The position numbers were made by a program, and so were the translations under genes. Of a stretch of DNA of 64,000 bases, positions 12,361 to 24,717 are shown piece by piece. Under the pieces are notes generated by a model. That model did not search any database and had not been told where the DNA came from. It was given only the letters and a program-made list of their open reading frames with translations. The first letter of the stretch is position 1. Each line of letters opens with the position of its first letter. Origin of the DNA: Haematobia irritans (Eukaryota; Arthropoda; Insecta; Diptera; Muscidae); NCBI RefSeq assembly GCF_050003625.1, contig NC_134401.1, positions 63,519,242 through 63,583,241 on the forward strand. Direction: 5' to 3'.

Positions 12361-12605
12361 TACAATTTTGGAAAAATTGCTGCTAAGTCGAAAGCTTGTA
12401 GAAATGACTCAAATTTTCAAATTTTTCAATGAATGAATCATAAATGCATTTTTGCGAAATTGTCTAAACAATTATAAATATTTCCCAAATATTGCCCGAG
12501 TTTTGCAGAAGTCTGATTTGAGATTTTATCAAAATGTAGGTCTAAATACAAAGTTGTGCAGAGTATATTATAATCGGCCTGCCCGACTTTAGACTTTCCT
12601 TGCAT
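12361..12605 (+). mobile_element. DINE-1-like 3' fragment
   Basis: It matches the 3' quarter of the DINE at 10209-11294: a GCTAAGTCGAAAGCTTGTAG block, then ATCGGCCTGCCCGACTTTAG and CTTTCCTTGC. No 5' end is present. Confidence 0.7.
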
Positions 12606-13810
12606 TTTTATTTTTCGTTAAAATTGTGTTACGTCCCATAACGTTAGATTTAAATTTTAAGTACATAGATTTTGTAGAAGTATATACAATTTTGTCTTCA
12701 GATTCAAATTCATGCATATGGAAATATAAACCTTTATATAGATCGCAACAAATTTAAAGGATTTGAAATAGTATCAATAATTTTGGTCCACAAATACATA
12801 TACTGTTCGTATATTCTCATATTATGATGGGTATTTATATCATTATTTTATTTTTTAAACATTGCCATAAATTTGAAATATAGAATTCAATTGGCATATA
12901 ATGTGAAATTAAGATCTTTTTTGGCACACATAAATAAACACGATACTTTATATCGTCCACTTACGGTACCCCCACAATAGAACTACAAATTAGTGGTATT
13001 AAAATGAGATTTAGTTATATTACCCGGAGTCGACTCCGGAGTCGGAGTCGAGCTGATGAAAAATGCTGGAGTCGGAGTCGGAGTCGAGCAAAATTAGCTC
13101 GACTCCACAGCCCTGATTTTTACGTTGTCAGATTGTCCCCATATGTTCTCGGTTTGACAACACATGTGTGTTGATTCACTTTCATGAACGAATCGTTTCG
13201 AAATGACCACGTCGTTCATGATTTTTTCTATGGGTGTATATTTTTAAGGCGCCAATTGGTTACTTCCATTTTTTTACTTGCTGCATAATCTCTCGGTCTC
13301 TCTTTCTAAGCATATATTTGTTTATAGACAATTTCTAAATTAATATATGTTTGCATCCACACATATTGCATTTAAAAAAAATGTTATGTCCCAAACATAA
13401 TATGGTCTAACATATTAACATATATGTCGCAAACATCTTATGCTAGTTTGTGAACATTAAAAATTTGAGTTTCAAACATATAATTTGTACACCGAAACAT
13501 ATGAAAAACAGTCTTTTTCGTCCGTGTATTGACGTAGGTTGGATGGTATACCTCTTTTGGTTATAGCCCCCATATAAACCGACCACCAGATTTGACTTCC
13601 GAATCCCAATGAAAGATCAAATTTCATCCAATCCTGTGAAAATTTGGTACACGATTATATGCTCTCTAACAAAAAATTGGTTCATACCGCCAGACTTGAC
13701 TTGCGCAGCCTCTTGCAAGAGCAGTTATCAACCTATTCAGTTGGTCCTCTAATTACCATGCGAAAATGGGTTCATAACTAATTTTAGACTCTTTATAAAC
13801 CGATCAAGAA

Positions 13811-15105
13811 CTAAATAGGCTTATTAAGATTTTAATAGGCCTCTTTATCTAACAATGCTATGAAATAAAGCTATGCTATGAAGTTTAATAAGATTCGGTT
13901 ATTTCAGTTTTTATCTCACTTACGTATGTTATAATGGCATAATTTAGCCCTGTGGAAAAAGGGCCATTCTCATGTGATTGCTCCTTCTGTTTTCCACACA
14001 TGAATTTCACGGATTATGGTGAATTGCCCTCTAAACGCGTGTCAATCAACAACTGTTTTGATTTGTTATGCATAACAATAACAACATAAATAATTTTTTG
14101 TTTTCTTTTTTTCTGTCGTCCTTTTGCTATGGTTCCTTAATTGGCGACATATAAAACGCAACCAGGATCTTTTGTTTTACGATACCTTGTTTGTGTTTGA
14201 GGCGCAATTGTATAGCGTGAACCTAGTCGACAAAAGGGTGAGTGCATTGTTGTTCTCTTGTAACATGAGACCTCTTGAAATGTTTAGTAGTCTTCTGCTG
14301 GTTTTCAAAGACATTTACATAAGGCTGTCGCCTCGAATCTTTAAAACACATGTACACACTTATGATATCCACACAGGATAAAGAAATATTTCGTGGAAAT
14401 TTTTTTATTCTTTTGATCATTCTTGTGCTCTCATTGTAATGTCAACATAGTGGAGGAAGAGCTACAAATTTTTCTAATTTTTTTTTTCACCCACAAAAAC
14501 CAAAATGGTTGTCTGCTTTTGGAATGTATTTTGTGTAGTATTGGATATCATTAATTTGACTTATTCAAAGTAGACATAGAAAAGGTCATTGCTATTACTT
14601 ACCATTTAAAGAGAGTCTATCCCTTCGAACAAGCCATGGATATCGTACATAACCCAGTACGAGACACCAGTTGAATTAAGATGTTAAACCCGTACATGAA
14701 TTGAAGCCCTTCAAAAATATTCATACTGATAATAGCAAACACGACCAATGTGTCGATGACAGTATGGGAATAAAAAAATTCTTGATCAAAAAGAACCTTG
14801 ATCATATCTTTATAACAATAGTCTGACCACAGGCACAGACAAGATTGTGCTCTTACTCAAACTGAAATTTATTTGTCTTATGTTGTATATAAACATTAAT
14901 ATTTTTCCATCGAATCATATAGGTTTTTAAGGACAACGATTCCTAAACAATAATTTATTTTAATCCACACATACATTATTTGAATTGCATACCCAGTACT
15001 TTAATGTTACTTTTTTATGTGTAATATTTTTTACGAAAATTAGTCTTGAATTACTCATTATAGTATACCATACTATATGCTAGACCAGATCGGTTTCTAC
15101 TAAAA
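13811..15105. other. No gene or repeat recognised
   Basis: AT-rich sequence whose longest open frame (14124-14381 plus, 85 codons) has no recognisable motif. Nothing is shared with the repeat families of the window. Confidence 0.4.
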
Positions 15106-15611
15106 ACAAGTATATACGGTCGACAGTTCAGACAGACCTAAACTTATGTGCCCTCGACCATAGATCACGTGATGAAAATTGCCGATGACAAGGTATCATA
15201 AATCTTCTCAACATTGTCTTCTAAATTGTAAGATGGATTTGATATCTATGTTAGAAAAAAAGGACAGTTTAAACGGCTATATAGACAAAAATACTTATGA
15301 ACTGATATGAACCAAATTTCGCATGGTAGTTAGAGGGTCAAATTTAACCGGATCGAATGATATTTTGCTCTTCCTCCTAAAATGAACTCTAGGGATCGGT
15401 TTATATATAATCATAGGCCGATTTTTATAAATTTTTGCATACTTGTTTGAGGGCATTTACTTACATTCAGTGTGGCCATTTTAGCATTTTTGCATCTAAA
15501 TTTAGCATTTATGTTTTTTATTTAGCCGCAAAATTTTCATGTAGCATTTTTCAATTGTAAATTTAGCATTTTTAGCATTATTCAATCCAAAAAATTTCAA
15601 ATATGTTAGTA

Positions 15612-15757
15612 CACCCAGAGAAGGAATATGATCACCTCAAAGCAGGTTATATTTGACGAGAAAATACCATTTTAGTGACAAACCATTTTAGTGACAAACA
15701 AAAATAAAATTTTGCTCTTGAAACATCTTTGAGGTGATCATATTCCTTCTCTGCGTG
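15612..15757. mobile_element. Palindromic TA-flanked MITE, internally deleted copy
   Basis: Ends CACCCAGAGAAGG and CCTTCTCTGCGTG with TA on both sides (15610-15611 and 15758-15759). About 100 bp of the interior are missing relative to 1818-2066, and a CATTTTAGTGACAAAC block is duplicated. Confidence 0.82.
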
Positions 15758-15779
15758 TACTTGTTAATGTAATAAGGTC

Positions 15780-16401
<622 letters not shown>

Positions 16402-16835
16402 ACATTCTCATTTATTATCATATTTTGATGAACGAAGGCTTTCAATCCGTTCAACCTAATAGATTCAGGTTTTAAAAAAATTTAATCTCGCGGAACGTAG
16501 TTAGAGTTTGGGATGGCTAATTAAATATATTTCTAAGGCAAAATTTAATACAATAATTAAAAATACGGCCTTTTCAGAGATAATTTCGCTAATAAAAATC
16601 TTTTTTAATGTAGCATTATTTTTTTTTTTTGGCAATTATTATTTATTTTAGTATTATTTCAATGCTGATTTAGCAGCAACATTTGTGAGATCTGGTCACA
16701 CTGCTTAAATTACGTACCAAATTTAATGAATTTTGTTCCTCCAACAGTTTGTATGGGGGCTAGTGGTCCAATATGGCCCATTTGCATTACCATCCGAACT
16801 ACATCAAGAATAGGTACTTGTGCTTACTTCTTACT

Positions 16836-17629
16836 ATTATTACATTTTTTTGCGAACTGCATCGTGTATTTGTCTTCTTTGTCTTCCTACGAATAAATGT
16901 AAACGAAATGTTTTTTAATACAGCTTAATAAAATATTTTGACCTGTTTTGTTGTTTTTTATGTTCACTAGCTATGTTCTATTGTTGTATCTCTTAAGAGG
17001 AGAAACTTCAACCCTTCTAAAAAATACCCTACACTTTCGGTTTTTTTTCTTAATGAAAGAAACTTCGACCCTTCTAACAAATACACCACATTTTTGCTTT
17101 TTTTCTAAAGTATACCACTTTGGAATTTTTTAATACATTTTACAGGTCTTTTCTAACTTTTTTTTATTATTTTATTACTCATCGCCAATCTCGTGTTTTG
17201 TTTTTTTGTGATGCCACTAGCAAATAAGACTTTCGCGTCAAAAGCACAGACTCGCTTTTGTCAATTCTCTTTGCCCTTCTGGTTTCTTCTATCCGAATAC
17301 TCATTATACTATGTAGATTAAATATATCTAAGCCTAAACATATCACATTTTTGGGAGAATCAATTTAATATTCCACGAGCATAGCCAAATTAAATACAGT
17401 TATCGCTAACAAGACATGTCTCGTAAGGAGAGCAAGAACTCTCTTCATCTCAATTTTGATTTCGTTTCTATAGCCACTCACTCTGTCTCTCTCTCTTATT
17501 CCTGAATATATCTCAACATGTGTATGTTCAATCAATGTTTAGATTTACTAATATTATATTTATGAACATTTGGTACCAAACCTTCCATACTAATTTATAG
17601 ACATGATATGATTCTACTTAAAAACATTT
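16836..17629. other. No gene or repeat recognised
   Basis: AT-rich sequence containing a local imperfect direct duplication at about 16995-17100 (AAACTTCAACCCTTCTAA and AAACTTCGACCCTTCTAA). No coding signal. Confidence 0.4.
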
Positions 17630-17785
17630 TTATACCCATTTGTCCTTGCAGCTAGGGAAGTAGTTTCCTTACCATTTCTTAATCTTAAATTACAGGGTAT
17701 GCAATTTAAATGTTTTCATGGAGTATGGTGAAGGGTATTATACAATCTGTCCCGCCTAACTTTTGAATTTACTTACTTGTATAAG
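17630..17785 (+). mobile_element. Short DINE-1-like element
   Basis: It has both ends of the CAGGGTAT subfamily in only 156 bp: TTTTATACCC at the left, then ACAGGGTAT, AAGGGTATTATACAATCTG, a degenerate CCCGCCTAAC stem region and TTACTTACTTGT. The central repeats are absent. Confidence 0.6.
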
Positions 17786-19168
17786 TAAACAAGAAGAAAT
17801 TTTAAAATACCTAGATATGAATACAAAAACTGTATTTTTTGTCCGGTGGCGAGTATGCTCTAAAGAAACTTATAAAACTATTCGCATTGAACACAAACCC
17901 ATTTATTCATCCAATGAGTATCATACCTGAGAGTATCATATCTGGAGATACGATATTTAATAAATACTAATGTTGGGATTTCAGCATATATCATATTTTT
18001 GTTGACATACAACTTATGACCATCTAATCACAACCACAACATGTGGCTTTAAGACTCACGCAATGCTAGAAATACAAAGCAAATGTTTTCTGGGGTGATT
18101 GTTTTGAAGAGAATTCTAATATTTTGCTTCATTAGGTACTTAGAACAAATTCCGGTCTAATAAGATCGCACAGAAAAACTAAAGTTAAACTAGTCAACAC
18201 TACACGCAAGGGAAAATTCCCAGGATATCCACAGCGCAGGCAATTGCAAGAAAAAACCAGATTTGTTTGCTAATGCATTCTAATCCTAGCCCCTTTGTAC
18301 TTGTCATGTGGGACTTTCTCAAGGGTTCAGATACAATTAAAAATTTATTACAATTCATCAAAAATCCGAAGCACATGCAAGTCGCAGAGCTGTGAACCGC
18401 CAAACCAATGTAAAATCAACATGGCATGCAATACGATCGTTTTTACCCTGTCCCATTGATAGCCACCCATTTTTTTCTAAGCAGAAGGTAGTAAGGTGAT
18501 GAAAATGAAGAACATGGAGGAAACGAAAGAAGGTAAATGCAGTCAAGCATACAACCAATTCTTTCTTACTGTCCCTGTTAGTCCAGAGTGGAGCCACTAC
18601 TACTCTTCGGCCAAGCATAAAATTCTCACACGGTCGGGTGGCGGATAAATAGGGGAGGAAACTACATTGTCTTATGTGACTTTAAAGTAAAACTACTGAA
18701 GCGTGCCTTAACTTAGAGCATTCAAAGGTTTTCAATTTTCACACGCTGTACCGGCACATTTACCCCAAATACTAAAGACAAAGGGAATAGTGATTCACGT
18801 TGACCACTTTACTTTTGCTGGGCGCTCGGTACCAAGGCGCAGAGGCCATTGAGCCCATGAGTATGCCTGTTGCTTGAATTTAGTGCTCCACCAGAAATTT
18901 GAGGTGAGCCAGCAGGTCATAATTATCAGAGTCGCCATTATAAATACCTATAATGTGGATTATTAATGCATTGGTGGAGTTTAATTTCAATGAGACAAAT
19001 ATTAGGGCTAGAAGCGGAGCGAACATAAATGTTTAATGGGCACAGCCGAAAATGGAAATTTTTTTCTTGAGGATGCCCAGATAATTCTCATAAGTCTAGT
19101 TTGTTTTATTTCGTAACATTTGGAAACGTCTGGAATGTAACCATACTACACACTGGAACTTTAATGCA
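17786..19168. other. No gene or repeat recognised
   Basis: Looks single-copy. Small open frames at 18200-18618 on the minus strand lack any recognisable motif. GC content is slightly higher around 18.4-19.0 kb than in the flanks. Confidence 0.4.
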
Positions 19169-19660
19169 CACAGAAAAAAACATCAAAATACTTTCTTTAC
19201 AAAATTGAATGACGCTGAAATCGCGATCGAATTTTTGAGCATCCAATTAACAATTTTAATTAGGTTAGTTAAAATTTCTATTAAAAATTTTGATCACAAA
19301 ATAATTAGGCATTAAAAAGAATATTCGCCAATCCAACTACAATGAAAACCATTTCCGTTCTTATAAAATTATTTTACCTATAGGTGAATAATACGTGGAT
19401 GGTCTGATACTGTATTGGTTATCTAGCTTAATTTCGCTTTGCAATCAAGTATGATGGAGTTGAGAAACTAGGGAAGGCATCAAATTTTCCTAAGGACTGT
19501 GGAACTTTTAAACTACTTTCAATTGCCATATAGTCAATAAAAGTTTTAAAGCTATCACTGTATTTCTGTGATTGATACTCTCATATTCATAAATGAATCA
19601 ATTTCAATAAAAAAAGTTGGATCAATTTTCGTGATTGAATCAGTAGAACGCTCTTTTCTG
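19169..19660. mobile_element. TIR element, family P
   Basis: Begins CACAGAAAAAAACATC and ends TTTTCTGTG followed by TA (left flank CA). Internal ATCCAATTAACAATTTTAAT and GGATCAATTTTCGTGATTGA blocks match the shorter P copy at 30239-30433. Non-coding. Confidence 0.6.
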
Positions 19661-19975
19661 TGTAACCAACCTATTTACCAATTGAGGATTCGAGTTGATG
19701 ACTTGGTAACAGAGATCAATAGAAAAGTTGACTTTCTAATAACGATAATAGATCTATTAACATAAATATCAATTAGTGACGCTCGGTTCCATTTTCATCT
19801 CAATAATAAGAGAAATCCTTCTATTGGGTGAGTGGGAAGCAATCTTAGCACGGAGAAAAAATTAGTTATACTCAGAAATATTTCAAGCATTATTGAGGTC
19901 TTTATACGCATTTGGAAAATGGACTGGTGAATGTACTTGGCCTAACCTTACCTAGATATAAAAAATCAATTTATA

Positions 19976-20195
19976 CACGGACAGAAAATACTGCATATGT
20001 TTCGGTGTAAAAATTATATGTTTGGAACTCAAATTTTTATCACATTATTTTTATGTGCAAGCATATAATGATCGAAAATTAGTATAACCTGCTTGGGAAA
20101 TATATGTTAATATATTAGAATGATATTATGTTAGAGAATTGTATTTTCTTAAAAATAATGCAAACATTTATTAATTTAGAAATTTCTTATGTACA
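19976..20195 (-). mobile_element. Family A TIR element, 3'-half
   Basis: Starts CACGGACAGAAAATACTGC after a TA (reverse of the A right end). It continues through GTTTGGAACTCAAATTTTT and GCAAGCATATAATGATC, and stops near 20195 without reaching the other terminus. Confidence 0.7.
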
Positions 20196-21360
20196 AATCT
20201 TGTGATGGACTCAATTTTCATTTTGGAAGAGTGCTTTTGAGGTGATATATAAGAATCCTTAGTTTTACGCAATTTTCGCAATAAATGTAAGTTTTCTCAC
20301 TTACTGTATATTTTACTGTATATAAAACACAAAATGTTTGAAAGGTGTACCGATTGAATATAAAATTCCATCCAATCCAATTTTGCACCACTTCAAAAAG
20401 AGCACTTTCATTGTTTTTTTACCACTACTTTTCCAATTTCCCCTTGTCAATCCCGCTCAATTTCTGCTGTTTTTACACATTTGGACATTAGTCGTTACGT
20501 TTTGTCAAAAGAAAAGCATATTCTAAATTCTAGTTTTCACCAGATTTCATTCCATGCATAAAAAAAACAACAATCCTAATTTGTTACCATCAGTTATGCT
20601 CTGCAACGTTTGCTGCAATACATCCTTATAAATTGAAGAAAAACAAGATCTTCATATTACGATTGAGAAGAAAAGAAACCGAAAAGAATTAATACTTAAA
20701 GGGATTAGTTATAATGAATTAGATTCAGCCGATATATATCTTGCGGTGCACGTCATTTCTTCTAACATAACATGGTTAAGTGCACGGACGAAAAATACTG
20801 TTTTGCATATGTTTGGGTAAAAAAATTATATGTCTGGAACTCAAATTTTTAGCACATTATTTTTAAATACAAGCATATAATGTTCATAAACTAGCATAAT
20901 ATGTTTGCGACCTATATGTTAATATGTTGGAACATATTCTGTTTGGGACATAACATTCTTTTAAATATAATATATGTGGATGTAAACATATATTAATTTA
21001 GAAATTGCCTATTACAATTGTCCCTACACTAAACTGTTAAAGCTACACGCAAAGAAAAAAATGTTTGATAAACGTGTACCGAAAACGTTTTTCTTTTGTT
21101 CGAGTTTTTTGAATTGCTTCGAAAAGTATACACTTTTATCACCAAAAAAATTCGTTTCTTACAAAATTTTTATTTTTCAATAAAAAAAGTTATTTTTGAA
21201 CCAACAACATAGTCGATTTCTTTTATATTCTGACTTTAGGTCTTTAATAAGACACATTTTACAGTTTATAGTAAAAATTTAATATAGTAGAATGTAATGT
21301 TGAACATTTTGTCGGAATCTTCCGACCATATCTGGAATATATGTAAAAAAAAAAACTTTG

Positions 21361-21434
21361 GTCGAAGCAGGGATCGAACCAACGACCCTTGGCATGCAAG
21401 TCGGACGTAGCAACTACTGCTCCACGGTGCCCAA
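21361..21434 (-). other. tRNA-like (SINE-head-like) module
   Basis: On the minus strand a perfect B box (GGTTCGATCCC) is preceded by TGGAGCAGTAG, an A box with one mismatch, and a GGGCACCG start. The layout resembles the head of the SINE at 2599-2917. It lies inside element E. Confidence 0.55.
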
Positions 21435-21540
21435 CTAAATGTATTTTTCTGTTAAATAAACTTTGTTTAATCGGCTCATGGGCGCCGCAAGCTATGCTAT
21501 ATAAACTTATATGGGTAATTGTCTATTGATGACAAGAACG

Positions 21541-21610
21541 GCTACATAGCTCAGTGGATAGTGTGTTGGCTTATAAATTGCATGGTCCGCGGTTCGATTC
21601 TCCGTCCAAG
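21541..21610 (+). other. tRNA-like module with intact A and B boxes
   Basis: TAGCTCAGTGG (21547-21557) fits the Pol III A-box consensus exactly, and GTTCGATTC (21592-21600) fits the B box, about 34 bp apart as in tRNA genes. No paired acceptor stem is visible, so it is a tRNA-derived promoter module rather than a tRNA gene. Confidence 0.6.
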
Positions 21611-22372
21611 CGAAAGGTAAAAACAAAATTTTAAAATTTATAAAATCGTATAATTTCTTCTACATTGTTTGTTACAGAAAAAGGTGCTAAGAACTAAAAA
21701 AATTCGTGGAAGTGAGAAGGATGTGAGGGAAAATGCAATTAGCTAGAAAAAAATTTTTTTGAGTTAGTCTTTATGAAATTGTTTTTACATCCTGGAAAAG
21801 AATAAACGTTTATCACAAAAAGTATACTTTTCTTCCAAATACACTTCCTTTCAACGAAAAGCAAATGAGAAACGAACTTTGTTTGTCTAAAATTTCGTTT
21901 GGGAGGAAAGAATTATTTTTTTTTGCGTGTATATTTCATTGTATTTCAGAAACTATATGGCCGATTTGTTTCAAGTAAATTGTATTTTAAAGATCAAGTT
22001 TGAATGATTATTTTCTATCTGATACGAAAAAAGATCGAATAAGATCAAATTATCTAGTTTCTAAGATACAATGTTTAACAGTTTGGTCTACGGACAATTG
22101 TTTGAGACAGTGTATGTGTTTAGAAAGAGAAACCGAGAGAGTATGCTGCAATTAAAAAATAGAAGTAACCAATTGGTATCTTAAAAATATATACACACAA
22201 AGATTTTTTCATTAAAAAAATGTTTTCTACCAGTGTACGCCTAAGGTGAAACCTAATATATTTCAACAATACAAAAAATATTTTGATACTCTCAGGTATG
22301 ATACTCAATCCTGAAAAGATATATGCTTGAAGCGGAATGTGTTTGGGAGTGGAAGCGATTTTTTTGAGGGGG

Positions 22373-24717
22373 CGATCGTTATTGAGCGGAGATGTCTGTT
22401 AAATTACAGCAGCTATAATAGCTGCACACCTCACTAGGGAACTTTAGGATCTCGTCATGGTCACAGTATTCACCCCAAGACGTAAGATTCTCATTAAGTA
22501 TTTCGATATGCAAATTTTCATCGAATTTAAAACTCTTAATATCGTTTTTATAGGTCTGCAATCATATTCAGGAGAGATTGGGGCTTAGGACTAGTTTTTA
22601 TTCTCTCGCACAGTCCTTGAACATGAGAAATATTGTGGCGCATCGCCTAATATGTCTCTTTCATAACCTCATTAGGATAGTTTTTTTTTTGTGTTCGTTC
22701 GAAAATGGGGTTAAACCTACGACAACTTAGATGTAACCATCACACACTCGACATTCCGAAATACAATGCGACCATAATAAACAAATCTTTCCTTTTTTTG
22801 TAAAAATATCCCAAAATGGAAAAATTAGGAATTTAAGTCTAAGCGAAATATCTCTTTTTTTTGTTCAGTGTGTTCTTATATGAATGAGTTCACTGCTGAC
22901 ATTTGCCAACAGAAATGTTAGCCAACACTCATTTTACAGTGTTTGGTGTGCACTGAGACGACAAAATTAATAATCATGGGAGCAATTATCCTGCGACTGA
23001 CTACGCATACGACGATTCCTTTGGAATGCCAACACAAATGGCTTACACAGAACTCTTTTTTATTAGGGGTAGAGGCAGTAACAGAAGAACACACTCGTTT
23101 TTATTAAGCAGGTGCAAACTATAATCATTTCACAGGATTGGCCAAGGGAGGCAATACTTGGTATGAGTTGGCATGAGTTAGACTGGTAGCACTCAGACAG
23201 TCAGATGGCGGTCCAACCGCAATACCATTTTGTAATAAGCAATTTAATTTTATTCACAACCACATATGAAAGTGTTAAGGATTTTATAGGATCCTCCTCA
23301 AAAGGATGTCAGCAGAATGAAAGCCCCAAGGGCAGGTGAGTTTTGAGATCTCTTTCTGTGTTTTGTTTTGTTACCAGAAGTAGCAACCCTTGGCAAAAAG
23401 GCTTGTTTGGTTACTTCATAAATTTTCATTGTGTGCTCCAGTCATCGTATCACTCTCATTGATACATGGCACGACTCACAAAAACATTGGGAATGCTTCG
23501 AGCCCGACCAGGTAACTACATGGATAAACTAGGCATCTGTCACTTGTTAAGATGCGACTCCAATTAGATTTCATGCCATGTTCGTGAGGCTAAACATTTA
23601 GCACGAGCTTAAAGGCCTTTTATCGCGACTCATGCCATTCGATGGCAGCAGCTGCTTTAGTGGTTTCACAACCTTGTGTACGGCATGTATGGCCCATGAC
23701 TCCAGCATCTCCGCTAAACTCTTTCAGCCGGCATTAACATCTTTTGGCGTCATGTTGCATGTATCGATAATGCGATTGAATCAATCTACGCACGTTAAAT
23801 TGGCATAAATGGTACTCACACGCCTATCCTACAAAGGTGAATTGATGCGAGGATGATTCCATTATCAGTGGTACGTGTTCCGCATGGCTGATGCCCCGCC
23901 ACTCTAAGCTTAAGGCCAATTCTAATGCGATTCTAAGTGGTCTTCATCCAGACATTACCAATCATTATCCGACTATTGCAATATTAATGCCATTTCGTTG
24001 TTATTTCCGTATTCCGTTGCTCTGCCAATCATCGCTGGATTTGTTGCGAATGCTCATTGTTTGCCATTTGTCTTGGTAAATGCGGATTTAGAGAGGTAAG
24101 TTCTGTTTGTCCGCATTACTGGCTATTATTGAATGGCTAATATGAGATTTGCACTGATTTCCACCGACAGTTGTTGAGAACAGAAGCATTTCGAAATGAT
24201 TAAAATCTTCGCATTCTCTTAGATGGACTTTAGACTTAAATGTGTGCTGATCAAAGCAACTTGCTTCCCTTACTGAATGGGAAGGCTTACTGCAAAAAGT
24301 CATACTAATCATGGAAAACTTTTAAGGAAATGTTTAAAAGCCAGAAGATTTCCACATTAATTACAAAGCCGTGTCCTACTCTAAATGTAATGAGAAATAG
24401 AAATCGATTGCTTAGATTAGATTATGGCAAAGGAATGTTGTTTGTTGCAATCCACCTCTGCTATAGGTGGAAATAGGAAAGCAGAATTAACATTATTTTA
24501 AACCCAATTGCGACGATGAGCCCTCCAGAAAAAGCAATAATCATACGTACCTCGGAAAACTTCAAATAGGTTTTGCGTAAAGGACTACATTTTATAGTTT
24601 GGAAGAAAAAATTACATCAAATTTCAGAATTGGTTTAGCTACCTTTGGCACGAATTACGACCCACAAAGCCACGCTACACGAAAGTGAAGCGCCGTCTTA
24701 CGATGATTGAAACTTTG
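22373..24717. other. No gene or repeat recognised
   Basis: A long stretch with slightly higher GC around 22.9-24.2 kb and few repeats. It looks single-copy. Open frames stay below 80 codons and are unconvincing. It could be intron or intergenic sequence of a neighbouring gene. Confidence 0.4.

Larger units (their letters stand above)
9684..13115. mobile_element. hAT-type non-autonomous element with perfect 8-bp duplication
   Basis: Perfect 16-bp terminal inverted repeats CAGGGCTGTGGAGTCG are flanked by the direct duplication ATTTTTAC (9676-9683 and 13116-13123). Both ends carry clustered GGAGTC hexamers (GGAGTCGGAGTCGGAGTC type), like subterminal transposase-binding repeats of hAT elements. 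No transposase frame is present. The interior is filled by a 29-bp minisatellite, a complete DINE (10209-11294) and DINE debris (12361-12605). The 8-bp duplication and the CAGGG end place it in hAT. Confidence 0.88.
9322..13236 (+). mobile_element. Family B TIR element carrying a hAT insertion
   Basis: It starts CACTAATAGAAAAAAATTGC and ends ATTTTTTCTATGGGTG, flanked by TA (9320-9321 and 13237-13238). Internal blocks (GAAACGGAAAAGTTCAC, CGGAATGTTCACGATTTCGT, and the tRNA-like part at 9505-9592) recur in the copy at 53640-54378. The native element is interrupted at ATTTTTAC by the hAT element at 9684-13115. Confidence 0.8.
9146..13526 (+). mobile_element. Family A TIR element disrupted by nested insertion
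   Basis: The left part (9146-9321) starts CACCCTCAAAAAAAATCGC. The right part (from 13239) resumes with TATTTTTAAGGCGCC and ends AGTCTTTTTCGTCCGTG. It is flanked by TA at 9144-9145 and 13527-13528. Joined, the halves match the full copy at 5704-6208. The break holds element 9322-13236. Confidence 0.82.
9025..13810 (+). mobile_element. DINE-1-like element, host of a five-level nest
   Basis: DINE sequence runs from 9025 (GGGTCATGGTGAAATTC, a GTCCATCTGTCCGTGG block, CAAGCTATCGATTTGAAACT) to 9143, then resumes at 13529 with GACGTAGGTTGGATGGTAT and a CCCCCATATAAACCGAC repeat unit. In the undisturbed DINE at 40748 these two halves are contiguous (GTAGTTGTTATTGACGTAGG at about 40966). The break lies exactly at a TA, where element 9146-13526 inserted. 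The DINE itself is degenerate and has no 3' stem-loop that I can see. Confidence 0.75.
21046..21929. mobile_element. TA-flanked TIR element E with tRNA-like modules
   Basis: Begins CACGCAAAGAAAAAAATG and ends ATTATTTTTTTTTGCGTG, flanked by TA (21044-21045 and 21930-21931), 884 bp. Inner repeats are rich in ACGTTT/CGTTT-like motifs near both ends. It carries two tRNA-like segments in opposite orientations (21361-21434 minus and 21541-21610 plus). It has no protein-coding capacity. Confidence 0.75.
21014..22101. mobile_element. TIR element F, host of element E
   Basis: Left end ACAATTGTCCCTACAC, then TAAACTGTTAAA. Right end GTTTAACAGTTTGGTC, then TACGGACAATTGT. These are inverted repeats of about 28 bp. 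Without E the element is only about 200 bp. No clear target duplication is seen, so its superfamily is unknown. Confidence 0.6.
20783..22372 (-). mobile_element. Family A TIR element disrupted by nested insertion
   Basis: The reverse of the A right end begins at 20783 (CACGGACGAAAAATACTG). The sequence breaks at about 21013 and resumes at about 22102 with GTGTTTAGAAAGAG, ACCGAGAGAGTATGCTGC and the left end (GAAGCGATTTTTTTGAGGG). The gap is filled by element F, which itself contains element E. Confidence 0.75.

Noticed and set aside
21541..21610. A genuine tRNA gene
   Set aside because: A and B boxes are good, but no acceptor stem pairs and no clean anticodon arm can be drawn. It lies inside a TIR element.
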